This document shows positions 55,871-64,000 of a stretch of 64,000 nucleotides of DNA, one piece after another; position 1 is the first letter of the stretch; each line of letters begins with the position of its first letter. The position numbers were made by a program, and so were the translations under genes. The DNA lies in the NCBI GenBank assembly GCA_023634235.1, contig JAMKCF010000001.1:17122258-17186257 (forward strand). Reading direction: 5' to 3'. The notes beneath the pieces are model-generated. The model worked only from the letters and a program-made list of their open reading frames with translations, did not search any database and had not been told where the DNA came from. The stretch comes from Pisaster brevispinus. Lineage: Eukaryota > Echinodermata > Asteroidea > Forcipulatida > Asteriidae.

Positions 55871-56450
55871 TGACCCGTGTTTTTGCGTTTTTTGTATGTA
55901 GAGTGTATTATAAAGAGTCATTCCTGCGCCGACTAACACAAGTCCACGTTCATTCACAAGAATCGAGAAGAATTTTTCTTGCTCTCAGCGCAGAGCGTCG
56001 TGTCCGCTTAGATCTTATCGTTATTCAGGTATCAGCAGCGTGAACGTAGAAAAACAGAACGCCGTGTGTTGGGACGATGTTGCCCGCGTGGCAGACTTGT
56101 CCGCGCTTGGGTCCCGTTCACCGGAAAACGATCTTTTAGGTTTCTTATGCAAACGCATTACTTGAAGCTGAATCGTGAAGGAAAGAAGGCTACCCATTCG
56201 CCTGAAACCACGTTTTTAAGGTTTTTGTGCGAACGCATTACTTTGGGAAATCACCGTCAAGCAGACAAAACACTTGGTGGGGATGCAATAGGGCAAGAAT
56301 TAGAGCTAAATGGGGAAATAATGTATAAAAACGTGAAATTACCTTTTCCATGGCTGTAGGGTCAGTGTTGGATTTGGGGTCAAAAGCCAAAATTAACAAT
56401 AGCTCATGTCCCATAATTTTTTTACTATTCATGCCATACGAAAATAAAAT
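55871..56450. other. Flank with a weak ORF
   Basis: A 97-codon ORF at 56066-56359 (for example KLNREGKKATHSPETTF, LRFLCERITLGNHRQADKTL) has no family I recognise and no splice context. I see nothing else. Confidence 0.3.
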
Positions 56451-56454
56451 ACTC

Positions 56455-56695
56455 GATCGGTAATAAAGGGCACACAAAGTTTTACAATTACGATTTTAAT
56501 ACAACAGCATTTAGCCTTAAATTAAGCCTGTGCATAAAAATTAACCCCCCCCAAAAAAAACGACCGTGCACGGATGAATACACCTGCCTGAGATTTGGAA
56601 GTTTACACGGCATAAACAATTTATGAATGAACATCGAAATGGTACTTTCATTCATAGTACCGAAATGGTACTATCATTCGTTCGATTTTGAATAA
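56455..56695 (+). repeat. Flanking repeat F, copy 1 (partner at 57147-57540)
   Basis: AAAGGGCACACAAAG, TTTTACAATTACGATTTTAA, TACAACAGCATTTAGC and TTAAATTAAGCCTGTGCAT recur at 57455-57540. GTGCACGGATGAATA(C/A)ACCTGCC with TTTGGAAGTTTACAC recurs at 57150-57200. The two halves flank the minisatellite. Confidence 0.65.
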
Positions 56696-57135
56696 GCGAA
56701 TTGATTTCAAATGAGCGAAATTATTCCGAGTAAGCGAATTGATTCTGAATAAGCGTTTTAATTCTGAATAAGCGAATTGATTCTGAGTAAGCAAATTGAT
56801 ACCAAAAAGCGAATTGATTTTGAATAAGTGAATTGATTCCGAATAAGCAATTTGATTTCGAATGAGCAAAATTATTCCGAGTAAGCGAAATCAATTTTGA
56901 ATAAGCGTTTTGATTTTGGATAAGTGAATTGATTCTGAATAAGCGTTTTGATTCTGAATAAACGAATAGATTTCTAATAAGAGAATTGATACCAAATAAG
57001 CGTTTTGATTCTGAATAAGCGAATAGATTTCTAATAAGGGAATTGATACCAAATAAGCGAATTGATTTTGAACAAGCGAATTGATTCTGAATAAGCGATT
57101 TGATTTTGAATAAGCAAATTCATTCCGAATAAGCC
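56680..57135 (+). repeat. ~19-bp minisatellite (GAATTGATTCTGAATAAGC-type)
   Basis: Roughly two dozen head-to-tail units of 18-20 bp built around GAATAAGCGAATTGATTCTG, with many point changes and an occasional G/A-rich variant. Unit length is not a multiple of three overall. The long minus-strand reading frames through the array are a by-product of repeat composition. Confidence 0.85.
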
Positions 57136-57299
57136 CTTCCATAAAAGCAATCGTGCACGGATGAATAAACCTGCCCGAAATTTGGAAGTTTACACATCAT
57201 ACACATGAATGAACACCAAAATGGTACTATCATGTATGCGTCTTGTGGTGAATCACTGAATGATGTAGTGTTAAGTGTAATATTATAGAAACTTCACAA

Positions 57300-57440
57300 T
57301 CTTTATCAACAAGCGAAATCCTTACGAATAATTAAACGAAATGGTTACGAATGAGCAAAATGATTCTGAATAAGCAAATAGATTTTGAATGAGTGAAATG
57401 ATTCAGAATAAGCGAATTGATTCTGAATAAGCGTACTGAT
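57300..57440 (+). repeat. Second, shorter block of the same minisatellite
   Basis: About six diverged units (GCGAAATCCTTACGAATAA, GAATAAGCGAATTGATTCTG) separated from the main array by copy 2 of the GTGCACGGATGAATA flank. Confidence 0.7.
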
Positions 57441-57594
57441 ACTCAATCGGTATTAAAGGGCACACAAAGTTTTACAATTACGATTTTAATACAACAGCAT
57501 TTAGCTTTAAATTAAGCCTGTGCATTTCGACTATTTTTTGTAAAGGTATAACCGTTTCTGAAACGATCGGTCACAAGTGCACTCGTCCCCATCA

Positions 57595-58185
57595 TGAAAA
57601 AAATTTAGAAAAAAATAAAAATGTTAATACAACTGCGCATGTGATCAAAAACATTGCATCTTCAGTGCAACATTTTTTGCCTCTGCGCAAAACTCTGCAA
57701 AATAAATGAGCATGCGCAATCAAATTGTAGTGGAACGCCCTCCAGCGTTCAATGTTTCTTGCATTTATTACCTCAAGTACATTTTTTTAACAAAGACTAC
57801 GAGCCTGATTGGAAACGATATGCATCTGATCGTGTGCTGTGTAAATCATAATTGCAATTTTATAGACCTTTTGAGCATTTAAGATAAGCCTTGGGTTACC
57901 GTGACCCCATGTTGACCTTTACTTCTGAGTCAACCGGAAGTGGGACCATTTCTCGAGAACTACACAACCCATTTTCAATTTATTTTCAGTGATAGATCTT
58001 TGGGCATTGAAGATTAGCCTTGCGTTACCGTAACCCCACGTTGACATTTACTTACGGTTCAACCGGAAGTGGAACCATATCGTTCAATCTTGAACTTAGG
58101 CTCACTTTAAATGTCTGGATCGTTTAATCAAAGCACAACTAAACGGAACAGCTTTGTTTGTTCACAAACACTTAATGTCTAGTTT
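57595..58185 (+). repeat. Composite repeat E, copy 2 (partner at 54050)
   Basis: Same leader as copy 1 (GTGATCAAAAACATTGC, AAATAAATGAGCATG, GGAACGCCCTC, GAGCCTGATTGGAAACGATA). Only two ~127-bp units follow (ACCGGAAGTGGGACC near 57938, ACCGGAAGTGGAACC near 58062), then the same end (AACGGAACAGCTTTG...TTAATGTCTAGTT). Confidence 0.75.
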
Positions 58186-58554
58186 TGTTTGTAACTTTGA
58201 CTGATCACTTAACAACTAATGTCCTGATGTTGTTAAAATGCGTGTTCAAATCACAGCGTCTATAGCTTTGCCCTTGAGCAGAGCACTTATTACAGTTTTG
58301 CTTTTCTCCACCCAAGGCGTATAATTTGTACCTAAGAAGAGAGAGTTGTTAATATGTGTGTTATAGGCCCTATTAACCAAATTGTAATAAACTCGCGTAG
58401 AATCTTTCATTTCAAATTGTAGTAAATTAGAATGTGTGGAGGGAATTGGGATTTTCAAGTCTTCCATTGTAATAAATTTACAAAATTATTCCTGGATCCG
58501 AATATTTCCTGTTTCTAGATCCCAAAATAACAACCACTCAGCCTTCGCACTTAC

Positions 58555-58727
58555 CTGAATGCCGAGGGGAAAATCTCTTGCGATTAGGGAGAAAACATGA
58601 TGCACCTCGCCATCCAACACTGAAAGACAGTTCAGATCAATCGTGTGGTCTTTAAGTTCCCTGACTACATCACAAAGCCGGAAAAAGGTGTCCTCTGGTT
58701 TTCCCCCATAGTTCCCTTCATCGCATA
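58555..58727 (-). CDS. Orphan exon, unrecognised protein
   Basis: On the minus strand a ~57-codon stop-free frame runs into a consensus donor ATTCAG|GTAAGTGCG at 58554. It reads CDEGNYGGKPEDTFFRLCD, VVRELKDHTIDLNCLSVLDG and EVHHVFSLIARDFPSAF. The balanced, folded-domain-like composition is unlike the surrounding AT-rich translations. A TAA lies in frame just upstream (58742), so the exon must begin after it; the nearest AG is TTGAAG at ~58728, a weak acceptor. No family is recognised and no partner exons were found. Confidence 0.4.
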
Positions 58728-58739
58728 CTTCAAGATTCC

Positions 58740-59110
58740 ATTAGATGCAAGCTGTATTAAAATGTTTTAAAAACATTCCACTCTTTGAAATGATAAGCTC
58801 AATAACAAACCTAATAACAATTAATTTGTGGTGCGCGTATCCGACTGTAGCCATACTAATAAATTGCTGAGAGATCAAGATGGTTTCATTGTACTTTCAT
58901 TTTAGGCCGTTGTTTGCATTTATACCATAGGTTCTTTTTGTTGGTTAGCACTTTGCAACAGTTATTATTATTATTATGATTGTTATTTTGATAATAAAAA
59001 CAAATAATTATGTTTTTAAATCACACACATTGGTGTATAGGTAAAACCAAATTTTACATCTAATAAATTGCTTCGGTACCCGATGTTAAAATGTACGAAT
59101 TAAACTATAA
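58740..59110. other. Noncoding spacer
   Basis: AT-rich with a short TTA microsatellite near 58962-58976. Nothing recognised. Confidence 0.4.
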
Positions 59111-59119
59111 CCTACTGAA

Positions 59120-59560
59120 TCCCAGTCCGCAAGCCGCGATTGCTCCGTCATCGGTCCTCCGGCGGCACCGCCAGCGGGCCAACGTCGGCTGCCACCGGCG
59201 GACCGCTGGCACAAACGTCCGCCCGCTCGCCGTCGGTCCGCCGGAGGACCGGTGATGGGCCAACGGTGGACCGTGCCGGTGGTCCGCTGGTGGCAACCAT
59301 CTAATGGTCCGCCGTTGGCCTAATATCGGGACACTGTCCACTGCCAACGGCGGACCACCAGCGAGCGGGCGGACATTTGTGCTGGCCGTCCGCAGGTGGC
59401 AACCATCTGATGGTCCGCCGTTGGCCTTATATCGGACCACCAGCAAGCAGTCGAAGTTTTATCTGGCGGTCCGCTAGTGGATGTTTTTTTCTGCCTGCAG
59501 CGGACCAAAGGCGAGCGTGCGAATGCTTTTGCTGACGGTCCACCTGCGGTAGCCTTTTGA
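59120..59560. repeat. GC-rich island of degenerate GGTCCGCC-type repeats
   Basis: The motifs GGTCCGCC, GGCGGACC, CGGAGGACCGG, GCGGGCGGAC and TGGCAACCATCT(A/G)ATGGTC recur in both orientations. Two longer copies lie at 59283-59360 and 59393-59460 (the ATCTGATGGTCCGCCGTTGG block). The sequence is very GC- and CG-rich in an AT-rich window. Both strands show long reading frames here because stop codons are rare in such sequence. Confidence 0.65.
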
Positions 59561-60121
59561 CGGTCATCTGTGATGAGCAGGCAAATTGTTTTGCATGTAT
59601 TCCAATAATATTTTAAAAATATGTTCACTTTTTTTTAAAACTGAGGACACACCACTGTTTTGTTTCACTTGAGTATGATAGTAACACACTATTTATTGAA
59701 TGGGGTAAATCGAATATAATGATATTAATCATTTAAGAACAACAATTGTTACCTGAAACAGTGAAATTACTCACAACTGCCATATTTCTAAAATAAGCGC
59801 CACATCTGACGCTTAAATCAGCACCGCATTTTGTCCCCATCTTTCTGGTTAAAGGTTAATCTTCGTTTTTCTTTTCGAGTGACGTCATTTGATGTTTTAA
59901 GGACTTTGACAAATTTTGCACTGGCAGGGTATCGAATGCAATGGAGGATTGAGACTTGAAATTTTACCCACTCATAAAAGGACTCTACCTATTGGAAAAT
60001 TAGTACATCAAGCCCCCTCTCTTTTTTCCGATTCAGAAGTCGCAAAATACATGTTTAGTTTTATCCATTACGCAATTTAGCAAGTATTCTGTTCAAATTG
60101 GGGAACACTGACAAATAACAC

Positions 60122-60901
60122 TTTGTAGAAGAACACAGTCGACTCTCGTTAATACGAGGTCCGCCGGACTGGCCCGTTTTCCTCGTATTATCTGAACCTC
60201 GTCTTAAACGCAGCGCACTATTTACATGTACATGTACTGTATACACACGTCGTCAGTGCATGCACTACACGTGTCTAGGCTAGAACGGAGTGGTTGGCTT
60301 CCTAGTACAGTTCTTACGAGCATCCTGTACACAAAAATATCAATGATAAATGCAATTTGTTGACTATGATCATAGAAATTTAATATTTTGTATAACTGAA
60401 AATATAAATCATAGCAAAGTCATGTCAAACTTGCTGTTCATGTGACCATGATGTGACAGATTCGATACTGCGTAGCGCCTATGCTGAACGTTGTTTTCGC
60501 TGGTAGCCGCTAGACGTGTAAGCGAAGTAGTAATTCAAGCATAAGTTACCAGCGTAATGTTTTGATTTTCGGATCGGACGGAACCGTGTAGCCGGTCCGA
60601 TCCAAAAAATAGTTTGGCAAAACGCATGTAATTTCAGAAACTTGGCTGACTGAATGGTAAGCTTTTTTTTACGCAACAATATTTTTCCGATCTCGCTATA
60701 TAAGTATGAAAAACAATACATTTTGTCATCACGGGGCCGCAAAAATACCTCGTAATATCCGTGTTCTCGTTACGACCGTGCTCGTATCTTCCGTTTTTTA
60801 AGACATAGAAACACGCATGGGACAGTTCGGGACCGGTGAAATACCGTCGCTCGTATCTTCCGAGCTCGTATTAACGAGAGTCGACTGTATTCTTCTACAA
60901 A
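60122..60901. repeat. Palindromic target flanking the Tigger-like element
   Basis: TTTGTAGAAGAA (60122-60133) and TTCTTCTACAAA (60890-60901) are perfect inverted copies lying just outside the TA duplication. Removing the element and one TA copy would restore a 26-bp perfect palindrome around a central TA. Confidence 0.6.
60136..60887. mobile_element. pogo/Tigger-like non-autonomous DNA element (MITE)
   Basis: Starts CAGTCGACTCTCGTTAATAC and ends with the exact reverse complement of its first 23 bp. TIRs of the CAGT...CTCGTTAAT type are characteristic of pogo/Tigger elements. The right flank is TA (60888-60889). The left flank is CA (60134-60135), which fits a TA target duplication with one change. 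Subterminal CCTCGTATTA/CTCGTATCTTCCG modules are repeated. There is no transposase ORF. Confidence 0.65.
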
Positions 60902-61042
60902 ACCATACAATCCATAAAACAAATAGATACATTTTTAGGGCAAATATGGAGAGCTAATACAAACAAAATGCTGCAGGTGTTTGTACCCTGCACTCTTTTG
61001 TTTTTCTTAATTAGAGGTAGGGTCATTTCACTATTAATTTTC

Positions 61043-61985
61043 TTAAACAGTTGAAACTGTGTCTTTCTCTTTCCTGTTGATGTTTTTATCGCCACATCCA
61101 TCCTCACCGTCAACGTCATCTCTCTGCTGTCGTCTTTGCTGCATCGACGAGAGCCGATAAGTCATTTGTTATTGTTAATTTGTATAATTATTAATTAAAT
61201 AATCCATTATATTTATTTTTCTTGCTCATATTTATAATAGCAGCATACCATTTGCAGACAGCCTTAAAGACATTACATTTGTCTCATTCAGTTGCTTTTG
61301 ATTTTTTCAAAGTGATTTATGTCAAGTGGTGTTAATTCATGTCCTGGGCTTTCTTCTCACTAACTTTTTCAAATTAAGTAATAGTATTAGTGTTTTTAGC
61401 AACTTTTTGCATTATTAAAGTACGTTTTCCACATCAAGTGGTTATGATCAATTCAATCAATCCATTTCTTCACCAGTGGTGGCTTCCCTGTCTTCCCTCA
61501 TTAAGGACATTATTGACCATAACCACTGGCAGATGGGGACAAATTGCTAAAATGGTAGAGTTGCTAAAAAAATATATAAAATTAATAAAAATAGTGATAA
61601 TAATAACAATAATAAAACTTCAGCTATGAGAAGAAAGCCTGGAGCATGAATTAACACCACTTGAAAGAAATGACTTTGAGAAAAGTAAATGAGAATAATG
61701 TGATTCAGACAGGCTAGTTGAAAAATGCTGTGCAGGAAACATACTATTAATTTTATACAAATTACATACAAATTACATGTAAAATAAAGCAATAATGACA
61801 AAAAAAGAAGTAGGTCATTGAGAGAGCATCTAAAAGCAAAATGCAAAGATATAAAATAACAATACGAAATGACTTATCGGCTCTCGTCGATGCAGCAAAG
61901 ACGACCCAGAGAGATGACGGGCAGAATGGATGCAGCGAAGAAAACGGGTACAGGAAAGGCAGAGAAACAGTTTTAACAGTTTAGG
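61043..61985. repeat. ~940-bp imperfect palindrome / foldback element
   Basis: The left arm (CTGCTGTCGTCTTTGCTGC, ATCGACGAGAGCCGATAAGT, GGTGTTAATTCATG, GGGCTTTCTTCTCA, AGTGGTTATGATCAA) is matched in reverse order and orientation on the right. The right-arm matches are TTGACCATAACCACT at ~61513, TGAGAAGAAAGCC at ~61626, CATGAATTAACACC at ~61645 and ACTTATCGGCTCTCGTCGAT then GCAGCAAAGACGAC at 61872-61905. The centre is near 61490-61515. The arms are diverged in the middle. There is no ORF of note. Confidence 0.7.
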
Positions 61986-62061
61986 ACGATGAACAGTGAT
62001 AAGTAAAATATGAACAGTTTGTAAGAAGAACAGTTTGGGGCAGGAACACTGCAAAACAGGA

Positions 62062-62840
62062 CATTATTTTGGAAGTGAAGGAAAAGAAAGTGTAATTTCT
62101 ATCCGAAAGCTTACTTGTTTTGAAGATGGTAATGGTAGTAAGCATCAGCGAAATAGCTTGTCTAAAACACCCGTTGATTAGAAATCAATAAAAACATTAT
62201 GCATGAATTGTTTCTCAGATTTCTTAGGGGTGGTGTCCGTTTGCGAATGCTGCGGCCTCGCTAATCGTGGATAGATGCTATACGTTCTTGTGCAAATACT
62301 GTGAGTTTTTTTCTGTTATCTCAGTAAGTTGACACAAACTTTCACCATGTGATTTTGACACTATCTTTCTTGATAATTTTACCGATAAATCAGCATTTCG
62401 TTGACAAAAAACAAACGATAATGACCATACCTTTAAAGCCGGTAAACTCGGTGATCGAGTGTTTTAAAGATCAACTTGAACGAAATAACTCAAACTAATT
62501 TGACTATTTATCTTGTTTATTTTGTGTTTAGTTATAATTATTTGGTCATAAGTGTGAAGTTTTCCTTCCTGTAATTTGGTTGAAATTTGATTGGTATTTT
62601 TTGCGTTTTCATGGTTTCAAGCAAGTCACATCGTGCTGGTTTGGTTCCTATGGTGCTTCGGGGCTTTTCATGATTCTCGGCATTTGTGCCCAACGTGTTT
62701 TTTACAACATGAAACCATACAAAAATTGTTTTACTCAATTATAGGACCTATGAAATCATTACACACTCGTTTCACCTCTCTACAACATTTTTTTTTCGTT
62801 CAGGTTGATTTTTAAGAGTAGGACATCTACAACTGGGGTC
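62062..62840. other. Noncoding spacer
   Basis: No supported feature. ORFs at 62538-62815 on opposite strands are mutual shadows without family features. Confidence 0.35.
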
Positions 62841-62848
62841 TTGGGTAC

Positions 62849-63018
62849 CTAAGGATTATTGACAGGCTCAGCATTATGATTGCCACCACCATTGGCCCGC
62901 TCCCACCTTGCCTTTCGCCCTCCTTCTCTGTCCGCAGAGCCCTTAAGGTAATGGGATACCTCTCGTTGTATTTGTTCTCCTGAAGCAGACAGGGTTGGAG
63001 GGTTCTTCCTGATGGCTT
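62849..63018 (-). CDS. Terminal exon of an unrecognised gene
   Basis: On the minus strand the acceptor CTCATTTATCACACAG follows a pyrimidine-rich tract. The exon (split codon xAA) encodes AIRKNPPTLSASGEQIQREV, then SHYLKGSADREGGRKARWER and ANGGGNHNAEPVNNP, then TAG (62851-62849). The Arg/Lys/Glu-rich helical stretch followed by a disordered tail looks like a real protein C-terminus. Upstream exons (above 63018) are not visible in the remaining ~1 kb, so most of the gene may lie outside the window or be lost. Confidence 0.4.
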
Positions 63019-63949
63019 CTGTGTGATAAATGAGAGGAAAACAATGTACATTTGAGGATAAGATGACGCACAGGAAAGTGAAGAACAGTGCACTTGGGTA
63101 CAGTTTAGATGCATATAATTTTTCTTCTTGTGGTGCAGTCGTGGGATCTCTTTCTTTAGCATGCTACAAACGTTGCTTCAATTGCTTGTTTTATTCAGCA
63201 GAAAATAGCCCAACAGGTCAGTACACTCTGCTTCATTTAAGAGGTTGACACATGTATAAACACCACAATGTCTTGTAAAAGCACTTTTAAAAAAACAGGA
63301 CTCGCTTTCTAAAACAGCTCTCATATGCAACTTCTTGAATGCCGTTTTCCCACCTTGCCCTGTCCAATTGAATTTGCGGGAAAGGCCGTTTGTCACCGTC
63401 TTCTCAAAAATATGTGTGATGATGATATTGTACAGCGTATTTCCGCCACACGCTGCCCATGATACGATATGCAAATAATAAGGAATTACTCAAAGTGTTA
63501 GATACTTTATTTTAGTCCTAAACTTCTGACAGCCCTTCATAACATTTCCAGCCCTTCATAACGTTTCCAACCCTTTTTGTTGGTGCATAAATGCATTCCG
63601 AACCTTAAATTGTTTTCTAAAAAAAATTCTGTGACAGACACTGCATGACCTATAGTGCATGTTTATACTTTTGAAGTATTGATAAATCAAACAATCAATT
63701 AATTTGGGCAAATGTGCAACAGGGAGCCAGGCAAACCCCTGAACCATTGTGTTGTGCAATTTGTATCCTGCAACTCTGTTATTTGGCTCTCAAATCTTTG
63801 TTTTTACAGAAAACTCGTGAGACTTACAAAAATCCACAAGGCTCATTAATTAGCCACTATTTAGTGGGGTTTGAGATCACCTATCAAAAATAAGAACTGA
63901 GGAATACATAAGTATGCAATAACCTGAACAGAGTAGTGTTGGGTGTTCT
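63019..63949. other. Noncoding interval
   Basis: Contains a short tandem pair CAGCCCTTCATAAC(A/G)TTTCC at ~63531-63570. No gene supported. Confidence 0.35.
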
Positions 63950-64000
63950 CAGGCCCGTAACCAGGGGGTGGGCGGGGCGGACGCCACCCCAAATTTAAAA
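63950..64000. mobile_element. Possible transposon terminus cut by the window edge
   Basis: CAGGCCCGTAACCAGGGGG followed by GGGCGG and CCACCCC resembles the 5' end of a common animal DNA-transposon/MITE family that starts CAGGCCCGTAGCCAGG. Only 51 bp are in the window, so no TIR or target duplication can be checked. Confidence 0.35.

Noticed and set aside
55849..56359. Two plus-strand ORFs after repeat D copy 2
   Set aside because: Protein-like in places (CERITLGNHRQADKTL), but without homology I can name, splice support or a parallel ORF after repeat D copy 1.
56648..57142. Minus-strand ORFs with repeated Asn/Ser/Leu/Ile text
   Set aside because: They are translations of the ~19-bp minisatellite. 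Unit length is not constant in frame and no start region is plausible.
59105..59628. Overlapping minus-strand ORFs of 102-113 codons
   Set aside because: They arise from the GC-rich degenerate repeat, where stops are rare on both strands. The peptide is repetitive and unlike a folded protein.

Overview
The window is nuclear DNA of an animal, most likely a marine invertebrate. It is AT-rich and gene-poor, with spliceosomal introns (GT..AG) and dense eukaryotic mobile elements: L2/CR1-type LINE, Penelope-like element, Helitron, PIF/Harbinger, pogo/Tigger-like and CACTA-like remnants. There is no bacterial-style operon. The phylum cannot be fixed from the sequence. Frequent TAGGCCTA-like and TACATGTA-like words and the repeat types fit echinoderms, hemichordates, lancelets, molluscs or cnidarians alike.

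Layout. 0-2 kb: a non-autonomous Harbinger element with its Myb/SANT ORF, terminal inverted repeats and TTA target duplication. 2-7.4 kb: dispersed and tandem noncoding repeats rich in TGACGTCA palindromes. 7.5-11 kb (minus): an L2-type LINE with an intact 1,022-residue endonuclease/reverse transcriptase ORF. 11-21.5 kb: a decayed two-OB-fold (RPA-like) gene and the last two exons of another minus-strand gene, a ~420-bp satellite array (18.1-20.65 kb), and two abutting inverted repeats. 21.6-22.4 kb: a protein ending in a CCHC zinc knuckle. 24.2-30.5 kb: a three-exon plus-strand gene of ~1.6 thousand residues. It has N-terminal Cys/His motifs, a region laid out like a FEN1/XPG nuclease, and a C-terminal CXC (tesmin/TSO1-like) cluster. 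Two single-base frame changes break it.

32.8-45.1 kb: a heavily frameshifted Helitron whose parts, in order, are a basic zinc-ribbon-like protein, a herpesvirus-tegument-type (C76-like) cysteine protease, an OTU protease, an 18-residue repeat domain, a DUF6570-like region, a HUH/Y2 Rep and a PIF1 helicase. A Penelope-like retroelement sits inside the protease coding sequence and carries a recognisable type I hammerhead ribozyme just downstream of its ORF.

45-64 kb: mostly noncoding repeats, including ~118-bp, ~302-bp and ~127-bp tandem arrays, a ~19-bp minisatellite, a GC-rich island, a Tigger-like MITE inside a palindromic target and a ~940-bp imperfect palindrome. Several orphan exons with good splice signals lie here, one with the CACTA-associated DUF4218 motif.

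Apart from possible small host exons, nearly every coding segment looks like an active, recently dead or long-dead mobile element. Many frame breaks fall in homopolymer runs, so assembly error and true decay cannot be separated from sequence alone.
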